A stretch of DNA of 14,356 nt from Thermococcaceae archaeon (lineage in GTDB: Archaea; Methanobacteriota_B; Thermococci; Thermococcales; Thermococcaceae): assembly GCA_027064745.1 (NCBI GenBank), contig JAMOPD010000152.1:1-14356 (forward strand), written 5' to 3'. Both the position numbers and the translations under genes were made by a program. Under the pieces are notes generated by a model. That model did not search any database, had not been told where the DNA came from, and worked only from the letters and a program-made list of their open reading frames with translations. Numbering within the stretch: position 1 is the first letter of the stretch; each line of letters begins with the position of its first letter. Shown one piece after another: positions 8,310 through 14,346 of this stretch.

Positions 8310-8507
8310 GTTACCTAGTTCTCATGATTAAAAAATTGGTTTGGATGCTTGTAAATGCCAAGTGGTTGCTCATACAGGCGTTCAAGCAGACACAACCAAA
8401 GACATGACAGGAACTAGGGTTTTTGTCCTTTCAGCGTATGCATGTTGTGATATACTAATAGTCAACAAGAATACCTCTCATGGAGGATTTTGTCCATATC
8501 CACTCAC
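8310..8507. other. Non-coding gap with nested inverted repeats; no credible gene
   Basis: About 200 bases lie between the cluster terminator and the tRNA-His terminator. No ORF here has a ribosome binding site or a recognisable product. Three pairs of arms nest perfectly: TTGGTT (8336-8341) with AACCAA (8394-8399), TGCTTG (8346-8351) with CAAGCA (8383-8388), and GCC (8357-8359) with GGC (8377-8379). Smaller possible stems are TGTTG/CAACA (8443-8447, 8463-8467) and CCTC/GAGG (8474-8477, 8483-8486). No C/D box motif pair and no k-turn of an H/ACA guide was found. It may be a small structured RNA, a leftover of a mobile element, or chance. Confidence 0.3.
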
Positions 8508-8523
8508 AAAAAGAGAGCAAAAA
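8508..8523 (-). terminator. Oligo-T terminator of tRNA-His
   Basis: Read on the minus strand, two runs of five T (complement of 8519-8523 and 8508-8512) begin four bases after the CCA end of the tRNA. This is the expected place and form of a Thermococcales terminator. Confidence 0.55.
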
Positions 8524-8526
8524 TTA

Positions 8527-8604
8527 TGGGGCCGGGGCCGGGATTTGAACCCGGGCTAGGGGATCCACAGTCCCCTGTGCTAACCAGGCTACACCACCCC
8601 GGCC
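8527..8604 (-). tRNA. tRNA-His (anticodon GTG), with encoded G-1 and CCA
   Basis: On the minus strand the acceptor arm GCCGGGG (complement of 8597-8603) pairs with CCCCGGC (complement of 8531-8537). The anticodon arm is GGGGA-CTGTGGA-TCCCC, so the anticodon is GTG and the amino acid is His. The T-arm is CCGGG-TTCAAAT-CCCGG. Base 8604 supplies the extra G-1 typical of tRNA-His, opposite discriminator C73 (8530), the pair that HisRS reads. The CCA end is encoded (8527-8529). No intron is seen. A TATA box lies about 27-36 bases upstream and T runs follow the 3' end. The 3' end is not repeated elsewhere in the window, so there is no sign of an integrated element using it as an attachment site. 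Confidence 0.97.
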
Positions 8605-8630
8605 ATGTTCAGCTTAACTTTTTGGGTTAG

Positions 8631-8640
8631 CTTTATAAAG
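8631..8640. promoter_or_regulatory. Palindromic TATA box between tRNA-His and taw3
   Basis: CTTTATAAAG is its own reverse complement. Its centre is about 31 bases from the tRNA 5' end, the usual distance for a short-leader tRNA transcript, and on the tRNA side it is preceded by CGAAAA, a good BRE-like sequence. On the taw3 side it could start a transcript near 8662, giving a leader of about 50 bases that contains the GGAGG. A second weaker candidate for taw3, GAAAGCTTTAAG, is at 8663-8674. Confidence 0.6.
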
Positions 8641-8716
8641 TTTTCGTCAAAATCTGGAGAGAGAAAGCTTTAAGACCTTTATTCTCATGAATCCGCTCAG
8701 AAGGGAGGCTGAGAGT

Positions 8717-9334
8717 ATGAAAGCAAAACGAGAAGCCCTCAAAAGCCTCTTCACTGCAGTGCGGGAGAGGAAAGTTGATGAGGACATCCTCGACCTCCTC
8801 ATGCTCATAAACTCCATCAAAGGAGTTTATACCACATCCTCATGCTCTGGGAGAATCGGCATCATAGAGGAGCCAGCTCCCGGCGCCAAACCCTTAGCAA
8901 GGTGGCTGATAAAAGTGCATCGTCAAATTGAATTCGAGGAGGCGAAATCAAGCCTGAAAAAAGCAAGAAAAGGTTTAATTTTTCTCAAGAGCCAGCCTCC
9001 AATCTTCCATGTTGTCGCCGAAGATTTAGAGAGAGCCAAAATGCTTCATGAGCTTGGCCTTGCAAGCGGCTTCAAATACACGACATTCAAGGTCATAAAC
9101 GCCAGATATCTCGTTGAAATAAACGCCACCGAATACCTGACCGCTCCTCTCGGAAAGGATGGAAAAGTTCTTGTGAGCGATGAGTATCTCCACTTTGCTA
9201 TTGGAGTTGGCAATCAAATGCTCAAGCGCTCGAAGAACAGGCTTCCAAGGCTAGAGAAGAACTTCAAAAAGCTGAAAATGAAGCTCGGAGAGGATGAACT
9301 CTTCTACACAGTTAAGGAGGAAATGCTTTGCTGA
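8717..9334 (+). CDS. taw3: tRNA(Phe) 7-((3-amino-3-carboxypropyl)-4-demethylwyosine(37)-N4)-methyltransferase Taw3
   Basis: Taw3/TYW3 transfers a methyl group from SAM to N4 of the tricyclic wyosine precursor at G37 of tRNA-Phe, after Taw1 and Taw2; it acts in the cytosol. The 205-residue product carries the family signature S-S-C-S-G-R at 41-46, preceded by I-N-S-I-K-G-V-Y-T-T, and has the usual length. An upstream in-frame ATG at 8687 would add ten residues, but GGAGG at 8704-8708, eight bases before ATG 8717, fits the later start much better and matches the family N-terminus (M-K-A-K-R-E-A-L). It stands alone on the plus strand, divergent from tRNA-His and convergent with lplA. The last 80 bases are the parent of decayed tandem copies lying downstream. 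Confidence 0.93.
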   Translation: MKAKREALKSLFTAVRERKVDEDILDLLMLINSIKGVYTTSSCSGRIGIIEEPAPGAKPLARWLIKVHRQIEFEEAKSSLKKARKGLIFLKSQPPIFHVVAEDLERAKMLHELGLASGFKYTTFKVINARYLVEINATEYLTAPLGKDGKVLVSDEYLHFAIGVGNQMLKRSKNRLPRLEKNFKKLKMKLGEDELFYTVKEEMLC

Positions 9335-9529
9335 TTTGAGTGGTCCTCCTCTGGAAAAGAGCTTCAAAAAGCTGAAAAATAAGTCCAGAGAGGCTGAACT
9401 TTTCTATTAGAGAAGAGATGCTAAGCTGGTAGGAGTAGTTCTCGTCTGAGAAATGACCTCAAAAGCTGAGAATGAAAGTTTGGAGGAAATGGTATTTTCA
9501 GGAAGAACTTCAAAAAGATAAAAGTTCAG
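9251..9529 (+). repeat. Decayed tandem copies of the 3' end of taw3
   Basis: The segment starting at 9251 (inside taw3) reappears at 9351, again at about 9446, and in part at 9499. Units 1 and 2 match at 41 of the first 50 bases, and unit 2 still reads E-K-S-F-K-K-L-K-N-K then E-L-F-Y before a stop, mirroring E-K-N-F-K-K-L-K-M-K and E-L-F-Y of Taw3. Unit 3 keeps AAAAGCTGAGAATGAA with one lost base nearby. Unit 4 shares the 16 bases GAAGAACTTCAAAAAG exactly with unit 1 (9502-9517 and 9256-9271). The unit length is about 95-100 bases. This explains almost all of the taw3-lplA gap; no separate gene is present there. Confidence 0.75.
9509..9525 (-). terminator. Probable oligo-T terminator of lplA
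   Basis: On the minus strand, CTTTTATCTTTTTG follows the lplA stop within about 20 bases. It lies within the last decayed taw3 copy, whose A-runs become T-runs on the opposite strand. Confidence 0.4.
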
Positions 9530-10279
9530 CTAGCGGGAATAGTTCCACGTCTCATTCCCATATCTCTCCTCCACGAGTTTTTCGGCGAGTTCAAGCTCAT
9601 AATCTGTCAGCCGCCCTTCCTCAAGTGGAAAGACCTCAAAGAACTTCTTCTTGAGGAGTTCATACACTTCACTCCTGCTCATCTTGATCCCTTCCCTCTC
9701 AAGTGTCGTGACCCGCTCCCATATGCTCTTCACACCCTTATCCTTTAGCTTGACCTTGCTGGCTTTCAGCACCGAAACAAGAACGTCTAACCGGGTTGAA
9801 TACATGAATGTGCCGTGCTGGAGTATTACCCCTTTCCTCCTCGTCTGAGCTGAGCCGCTGATTTTTTTACCGTTGGCGACAATATCATTAAGCCCTGAAA
9901 ATCCCGCATCCAGACCGAGCTCTTTGAGCGCATCCACAAGTGAGCCCGCAAGATAGCGGTAACTCTCCTCAACGTTCCTCAACGCTGGGTGAAGTTCCTC
10001 GCCGGCTATTACCGAATATGTTATCTCTCCGAATTCATCGTGAAAAACCGAACCACCACCAGTTATCCTTCTGACGACAGGAATGCCAAGTTCCTTGCAT
10101 TTTTCAAGGTTGACATCATGCCTGATGCTCTGAAACCTTCCAATGGTTATTGAACTCGGGCTAAAAACGTATAAACGGACCGTATCAGGAACTTTTCCTT
10201 CTATGCGTGCCCTCATCACCGCCTCGTCTATTGCCATCTGCACTTCAGGCTTCGCAACTATCATTGGAATAAACCTCAT
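9530..10279 (-). CDS. lplA: Lipoate-protein ligase A family protein (single catalytic domain)
   Basis: LplA-family enzymes activate lipoate (or octanoate) with ATP and attach it to a lysine of acceptor proteins such as GcvH or 2-oxoacid dehydrogenase E2. The 249-residue product has the family motifs in order: R-R-I-T-G-G-G at 70-76, N-D-I-V-A-N-G-K-K-I-S-G-S-A-Q at 131-145 with the catalytic-lysine position at K138/K139, and Q-H-G-T at 154-157. It lacks the roughly 90-residue C-terminal accessory domain of E. coli LplA. In Thermoplasma that domain is a separate LplB protein; none is seen here. The start at 10279 has GGTGAT four bases before it and a TATA-like box at 10308-10317, so it probably has its own promoter although it lies 53 bases behind the signal peptidase gene. 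Octanoyl or biotinyl transfer cannot be excluded from sequence alone. Confidence 0.88.
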   Translation of the reverse strand: MRFIPMIVAKPEVQMAIDEAVMRARIEGKVPDTVRLYVFSPSSITIGRFQSIRHDVNLEKCKELGIPVVRRITGGGSVFHDEFGEITYSVIAGEELHPALRNVEESYRYLAGSLVDALKELGLDAGFSGLNDIVANGKKISGSAQTRRKGVILQHGTFMYSTRLDVLVSVLKASKVKLKDKGVKSIWERVTTLEREGIKMSRSEVYELLKKKFFEVFPLEEGRLTDYELELAEKLVEERYGNETWNYSR

Positions 10280-10307
10280 ACCATCACCAGAATTAGAAGG
10301 AAAGAGA

Positions 10308-10317
10308 AGTTTTTAAG
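10308..10317 (-). promoter_or_regulatory. TATA-like box of lplA
   Basis: CTTAAAAACT on the minus strand is centred about 34 bases before the ATG. A start of transcription near 10288 would leave a short leader that begins at the GGTGAT site. Confidence 0.4.
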
Positions 10318-10332
10318 AGCAACGATTTAGGC

Positions 10333-10800
10333 TTATCCCAAACTGAGTTTCTCCCGTACTTCCAGGGGTATTAAGCCTATTTTAGGAAATACCAGCAATG
10401 CCTTAGCCTCTATAACATCCCCTGGAATGCAATCGAGATATGGAGAACCAACCAAACCAGGATCAGGAACAGGATTATTATCTCCCTGGATAACAAAGCA
10501 TAACTTTTGTTTTCCATCGACATTAATCTTCTCTATACCCCTAACACGATGTATAATTGGATATCTAGTGTAAGGTCGTTTATATACAACAACATCTCCC
10601 ACTTTAATATCCTGTGGAGAGACTCCTTCAAGAAGGATTACATCTCCCCTGTAGAAAACAGGCTCCATAGAGCCGCTTACCACTATAACAAGAGGAGAAT
10701 TCGTGTGAAGAGCGAATTTTAAAGCTGTATGTAAAGCCAAAACAAGTATTATAGTTATTACAATCCACGCTATATCTTCTTTCCATTCTTTAAGCTCCAT
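10333..10800 (-). CDS. Signal peptidase I, archaeal/ER type
   Basis: This membrane-anchored serine protease removes signal peptides from Sec-exported proteins at the outer face of the membrane. The 155-residue product has one N-terminal helix (about 9-31), then box B S-G-S-M-E-P at 42-47 with catalytic Ser44, box D I-I-H-R-V at 82-86 with His84, and box E G-D-N-N-P at 106-110. His instead of Lys as second catalytic residue places it with Sec11-type rather than bacterial enzymes. Cys101 and Cys124 may form a disulfide outside. The frame is open to 10857, but ATG 10800 is preceded by GGAGG at seven bases and gives the normal N-terminus, so it is chosen. The first 31 bases overlap the end of the DUF531 gene, so the two are probably co-transcribed. 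Confidence 0.92.
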   Translation of the reverse strand: MELKEWKEDIAWIVITIILVLALHTALKFALHTNSPLVIVVSGSMEPVFYRGDVILLEGVSPQDIKVGDVVVYKRPYTRYPIIHRVRGIEKINVDGKQKLCFVIQGDNNPVPDPGLVGSPYLDCIPGDVIEAKALLVFPKIGLIPLEVREKLSLG

Positions 10801-11327
10801 TTTAACGCCTCCATTAATGTGCTGATTTTTGTTGGAATAGCACCTATAGCCGTACAAGTTTCAAGGCTAATTTTTTTCCCATCAGTTATGTCCAGATGAT
10901 ACTCAGCCAACTTAAATGTTTCCTTTGGAAGACCATGCCTCCCAAGTCCAACTATGAGGAAAAAACTCTCACCTCGAAGAGCTCTCTCGGCGATCTCGAT
11001 AGCACTTATTGTTTTCTTATCATTTGGTTTCCTTGTTGTAGCTACTACATGACCAAACTGAGCTGGATAGCCTTTCCTTAGAAATTCCAAAAGGTGAAAC
11101 CTATTGCCGCTAGCAAGTTCAAGAAGATATTTCCCACCTTCTCCAATGGTCGTGTTCTGGGATATCTCCTTAGCTACATCTAGGGGCTTTCCTTCAAAAG
11201 GGAAGCCAATTAAGGCCAAATGAAATCCAAAAGCCTTACATACTGGAGCAGCTCTTGCAATAGCTCTTAAATGAGCCTCATGGACTCTTTTAGGATCATA
11301 AGAGTTATATAACGCTAATGTGAGCAC
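10770..11327 (-). CDS. DUF531 family protein, SPOUT-like RNA methyltransferase candidate
   Basis: Known as an uncharacterised archaeal family (DUF531). The 185-residue product begins with a strand followed by L-Y-N-S-Y-D-P-K-R-V, has G-L-G-R-H-G-L-P at 127-134 and S-L-E-T-C-T-A-I-G-A-I-P at 154-165. A Gly-rich loop followed by an S-L-x-T/V-x-x-A segment near the C-terminus is how the SAM-binding trefoil knot of SPOUT methyltransferases looks, so an RNA methyltransferase role is likely but unproven. The frame is open to 11468; GTG 11327 is chosen because GAGGGG lies six bases before it, the sequence upstream does not look like the family, and a TATA box lies about 40 bases upstream. Its 3' end overlaps the signal peptidase gene by 31 bases. 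Confidence 0.82.
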   Translation of the reverse strand: MLTLALYNSYDPKRVHEAHLRAIARAAPVCKAFGFHLALIGFPFEGKPLDVAKEISQNTTIGEGGKYLLELASGNRFHLLEFLRKGYPAQFGHVVATTRKPNDKKTISAIEIAERALRGESFFLIVGLGRHGLPKETFKLAEYHLDITDGKKISLETCTAIGAIPTKISTLMEALKWSLKNGKKI

Positions 11328-11361
11328 TTTAATCCCCTCTTGCCTTATGAAATGCAGAGAA

Positions 11362-11372
11362 GATTTATAAGG
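11362..11372. promoter_or_regulatory. TATA element shared by the divergent DUF531 and helical-repeat genes
   Basis: GATTTATAAGG on the plus strand reads CCTTATAAATC on the minus strand. From its centre, 25 bases rightward reaches about 11392, five bases before ATG 11397; 25 bases leftward reaches about 11342, fifteen bases before GTG 11327. Both distances are right for archaeal promoters. Confidence 0.5.
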
Positions 11373-11396
11373 ATTTAGATGAATTTTATAGTTAGC

Positions 11397-12473
11397 ATGA
11401 CGGAGCTTAAAGATATTGAGGTTCTCATAAAAGCAGGAGCCTATGGGGATGCTATTAGAAAAGTGCATGAGTTAGAAGATCCTTTTGACAAGGTTCAGGC
11501 TTTAACCATGATAGCCCATGCATTATATTATGAAAACGAAGACATCAATTGGATAGAAACCTTACTTGAGGATGCAATGTATCTGGCCGATAAAATAAAA
11601 AAGCCTCAAGTTAAGGTTTCGGCCTATGGTTTAATTGCTTCCACATATTCCTCTATAGGTGATAATGAAGCCGCATTGATACTGTTCGAAGATAGCATTG
11701 ACATCGCAAGCAGAATCAAAAACCCTATCTGGAGAAGTTTAGCATTGGCATATCTGGCATACTATCTGGCCATTTCTGGATTTGCAGAACATTCCCTTGA
11801 TATTTTTGAAATTGCTTTTGATGAAATAATCCGGGCTGAGGTAGGATACAATCTGAAGGTCGACTATCTTATCGAAATGGCTGAACTCCTTGAAAAGGCG
11901 GGAGATCAACTACCCTCAAAAGAGGCTATCCCATTTTACACAAGGTCTTATGATATTTTTGACAAACTTAATTTAAGCCAAAAAGCCGCTCTCTTGGAGA
12001 AAAAATCTAAATTAGCCTTCACTGTTCTCCATGCTGGTATGCCTGAAATTAGAGAGGCTCTAAATAATGGAGATGGAAATAAAGCTGTTTCCATACTCTC
12101 TACGGTGTATTCGGGCATTCAAAAGTTTATCGCGTTGCTGGAAGTAGCATTGTGGCTCAGGAAGATAAACAATCCCCAGTACCTCGAAATTACGAAGACT
12201 GCATTTAAGGAAGATATTGAAGAGGATATTCCAGAGACAACTATACAATATATAGCAAGATTACTCACGGAACTGGGAGACTTAGAGAAAGCTATAATAT
12301 TCGCCAATAAAATAGGGGACATAAAAAAGAGAAGTGAAGCTTTAAGCACTGTAGCAGTTGCATTGGCCAAACAGAGAAAATTTGAAAAAGCTTATCTGCT
12401 TGCCCGAGAAATTCCAGAAGATAGCATCAAAAGGACTACCATAGAAGAGATAGCGGCCATTGAAAGATCATGA
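11397..12473 (+). CDS. Alpha-helical repeat (TPR-like) protein, function unknown
   Basis: The 358-residue product is built of paired helices with Ala/Leu-rich TPR-like spacing: for example D-K-V-Q-A-L-T-M-I-A-H-A-L (31-43), K-V-S-A-Y-G-L-I-A (73-81), W-R-S-L-A-L-A-Y-L-A (112-121), and again near the C-terminus L-G-D-L-E-K-A-I (293-300) and Q-R-K-F-E-K-A-Y (326-333). No signal peptide, membrane helix or catalytic motif is visible, so it is probably a cytosolic scaffold or adaptor. ATG 11379 would add six residues, but the TATA box at 11362 puts the transcript start near 11392, so ATG 11397 on an almost leaderless message is preferred; no ribosome binding site is present. It is divergent from the DUF531 gene and ends 46 bases before the dipeptidase gene. 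Similar proteins are common in Thermococcales; I cannot assign a role. Confidence 0.85.
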   Translation: MTELKDIEVLIKAGAYGDAIRKVHELEDPFDKVQALTMIAHALYYENEDINWIETLLEDAMYLADKIKKPQVKVSAYGLIASTYSSIGDNEAALILFEDSIDIASRIKNPIWRSLALAYLAYYLAISGFAEHSLDIFEIAFDEIIRAEVGYNLKVDYLIEMAELLEKAGDQLPSKEAIPFYTRSYDIFDKLNLSQKAALLEKKSKLAFTVLHAGMPEIREALNNGDGNKAVSILSTVYSGIQKFIALLEVALWLRKINNPQYLEITKTAFKEDIEEDIPETTIQYIARLLTELGDLEKAIIFANKIGDIKKRSEALSTVAVALAKQRKFEKAYLLAREIPEDSIKRTTIEEIAAIERS

Positions 12474-12480
12474 AGATGAA

Positions 12481-12491
12481 GGTTATATACC
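12481..12491 (+). promoter_or_regulatory. TATA box of the M19 dipeptidase gene
   Basis: GGTTATATACC is centred about 34 bases before ATG 12520, placing the transcript start near 12511, at the GGTGAT site. This supports ATG 12520 over the upstream ATG at 12460. Confidence 0.5.
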
Positions 12492-12519
12492 CTGTTTTCC
12501 TATTCTCCATGGTGATATC

Positions 12520-13455
12520 ATGATTTTCGACGCCCATTCAGATTTACCTACCTTAGTATATGACGAGAGGAAAAAGGGAAAAAGCAGAGTTCTTGAGGAA
12601 AATTTTGAGCGCTTCTTTGGGAACACCGTAACGGCCAGAGTCATGGCGGTCTGGACAAGAGCTGAGAAAAGGAATCAAGCCCTTAGATATGCCCTTGAGG
12701 TCATAAACTCCATGAAGAGGGACATACAAGAAAGTGATAGCTTCGAGCTCGTAACTAGTGTTGAGGAAATGAGAAAGGCCATTGAAGACGGAAGAGTTGC
12801 CCTCTGGCTGGGCCTCGAAGGAGGAGAGCCAATTGAGGATAGCATAGACCTGCTGGAGATATTCCACTTACTCGGCCTTCGTGTTCTGACACTGACATGG
12901 AGCCTAAGAAATGCGATAGGCGATGGTGTCTTTGAGAGGACAAATGGAGGTCTGACAAACTTCGGAATTGAAGTCCTCGGAAAGGCGGAGGAGCTGGGCA
13001 TCGTCATAGATCTCAGCCACATAAACGAAGCCGGCTTTTGGGATGCCATTCACACAACTTCCTTCCCTGTAATAGCCTCACACTCCAACGCGAGAAGGTT
13101 ATGCGACAACGCCAGGAACCTAACTGATGAGCAGATTAAGGCTATAGCGGAGAGGGATGGAGTAATTGGAGCCGTTGCAATCCCTAACTTCGTCCATAAA
13201 GATGAGCCCACCCTTGAAAGATATGTTGAGCACATAGAGTACATGGTTGATTTAGCAGGCTACGAGCATGTTGGCCTGGGATTTGACTTCGTCTATTACC
13301 TTGAGGGATGGAGCGGAAGAAGCGTTCAGGGCTTTGGAAATGAAGAAAAAATTCCTGCTCTGATGAAACTTTTGAAAGAGAGGTTTTCGGAGAGGGAGGT
13401 TAAGGCGATAACATTCAAGAACTTTGAAAGAGTATTTAAAGAGGTGATCAGCTGA
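12520..13455 (+). CDS. Membrane-dipeptidase-type metallopeptidase (peptidase family M19)
   Basis: M19 (renal dipeptidase) enzymes are two-zinc hydrolases of the amidohydrolase fold that cleave dipeptides, including D-amino-acid and dehydro forms. The 311-residue product shows the metal ligands in order: H6-x-D8 at the N-terminus, E100 in G-L-E-G-G, H167 in D-L-S-H, H188 in S-H-S-N-A-R, and the catalytic-site D256 in G-F-D-F. Length fits the compact prokaryotic members. There is no signal peptide or anchor, so it is probably cytosolic, unlike the mammalian enzyme. An ATG at 12460 would add 20 residues that overlap the previous gene and do not resemble the family; ATG 12520 has GGTGA four bases before it. 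It has its own TATA box, so it need not depend on the helical-repeat gene. Confidence 0.92.
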   Translation: MIFDAHSDLPTLVYDERKKGKSRVLEENFERFFGNTVTARVMAVWTRAEKRNQALRYALEVINSMKRDIQESDSFELVTSVEEMRKAIEDGRVALWLGLEGGEPIEDSIDLLEIFHLLGLRVLTLTWSLRNAIGDGVFERTNGGLTNFGIEVLGKAEELGIVIDLSHINEAGFWDAIHTTSFPVIASHSNARRLCDNARNLTDEQIKAIAERDGVIGAVAIPNFVHKDEPTLERYVEHIEYMVDLAGYEHVGLGFDFVYYLEGWSGRSVQGFGNEEKIPALMKLLKERFSEREVKAITFKNFERVFKEVIS

Positions 13456-13461
13456 GGAATC

Positions 13462-13470
13462 TTTTTATAA
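13462..13470 (+). promoter_or_regulatory. TATA box of the methyltransferase gene
   Basis: TTTTTATAA lies 31-39 bases before ATG 13501. The predicted transcript start is near 13492, giving a very short leader made up mostly of GGTGAGCCG. Confidence 0.5.
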
Positions 13471-13500
13471 CCTCCTCCCCCAGCTCAAAGCGGTGAGCCG

Positions 13501-14346
13501 ATGGAAGTGTATTTCCTAACTGCGCAAGACGCGAGGAGTCTGCTGTTTGCAAAAGGTGGGGCGAGAATAAACCTTGACCTGAGGAAAACAGGTAGGACAT
13601 GGCTTGTCCAAATCAGAGAGGGGAAGTTCATATTTCCAGATGGGAGTAAAATCGATAGAGAAACAATTGAGAGAATTGCTGGAGATGACAGGAACATCTA
13701 CTTCATCGCTGGTGGAAGAGTATTCAAGGCAGCCATAGCCGGCGAGCACTTTTACAAACTCGTCCCGACAATTCCGCCAACGATAGAGATAAACGGAATA
13801 AGGATGCACAGGACGAAGGGAACCGATCCCATGAAAGACACTGAGAGCAAGGTAAATGCCGTCAGGCCGGGAGAGGGGGAGACCGTTCTTGACACGTGCA
13901 TGGGGCTCGGCTATACGGCTATCGAAGCTGCCAGAAGGGGAGCATATGTGATAACAATCGAGAGAGACAGAAATGTCATAGAGCTGGCAAGAATAAACCC
14001 ATGGAGCTGGGAGCTCTTTCACTCGCAGAACATTCAGGTGATACATGGGGATGCTTTTGACGTCATAAAGCGCTTTAGAGATGGGACATTTGATGTCATA
14101 ATTCACGACCCGCCGCGCTTCAGCCTAGCGGGACAACTCTACTCCGAGGAGTTCTACCGCGAGCTATTCAGAGTGCTGAGGCCGGGCGGGAGACTCTTCC
14201 ATTACGTCGGAAATCCAGGGAAGAAGTACAGAAGGAGAGATTTGCAAAGAGGAGTTATGGAAAGGCTGAGAAAAGTAGGATTTAAGAACGTTAAACGGGT
14301 TGAGGAAGCGCTTGGGGTTGTTGCGAGGAAGCCTGAGAGAAGTTAA
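13501..14346 (+). CDS. Archaeal class I SAM-dependent methyltransferase (COG2521-type)
   Basis: The 281-residue product has an N-terminal domain of about 95 residues, probably substrate-binding, then a Rossmann-fold methyltransferase: motif I L-D-T-C-M-G-L-G-Y-T-A at 130-140, the acidic end of strand 2 at E154, G-D-A-F-D at 183-187, and motif IV H-D-P-P-R-F-S at 202-208, followed by L-R-P-G-G-R-L at 226-232. D-P-P-R in motif IV suggests attack on an amino nitrogen, as in N-methyltransferases, but the substrate is unknown. The protein resembles the predicted archaeal methyltransferase group COG2521 by general appearance. GGTGA sits four bases before the ATG and a TATA box 31-39 bases before it. 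The N-terminal part M-E-V-Y-F-L-T-A-Q-D-A-R is compatible with a true start. Confidence 0.87.
   Translation: MEVYFLTAQDARSLLFAKGGARINLDLRKTGRTWLVQIREGKFIFPDGSKIDRETIERIAGDDRNIYFIAGGRVFKAAIAGEHFYKLVPTIPPTIEINGIRMHRTKGTDPMKDTESKVNAVRPGEGETVLDTCMGLGYTAIEAARRGAYVITIERDRNVIELARINPWSWELFHSQNIQVIHGDAFDVIKRFRDGTFDVIIHDPPRFSLAGQLYSEEFYRELFRVLRPGGRLFHYVGNPGKKYRRRDLQRGVMERLRKVGFKNVKRVEEALGVVARKPERS

Noticed and set aside
8341..8559. 72-codon open frame from a TTG, ending in G-R-D-L-N-P-G
   Set aside because: Its end is the complement of the tRNA-His gene; this peptide is a well-known artefact of translating tRNA T-arms. There is no ribosome binding site.
8527..8604. tRNA-His as an integration site for the neighbouring cluster
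   Set aside because: No copy of the tRNA 3' end, integrase fragment or flanking direct repeat was found in the window; the cluster's left edge is not visible, so it cannot be fully excluded.
9472..9654. Small rightward open frame of 60 codons
   Set aside because: It runs through the decayed taw3 repeats into the antisense of lplA, with no family resemblance.
11328..11468. N-terminal extension of the DUF531 protein
   Set aside because: The extra 47 codons cross the TATA region and the start of the divergent gene; GTG 11327 has a good GAGGGG site.
13516..14106. 196-codon open frame on the minus strand
   Set aside because: It lies wholly antisense to the methyltransferase, which has clear motifs I and IV, a ribosome binding site and a TATA box.
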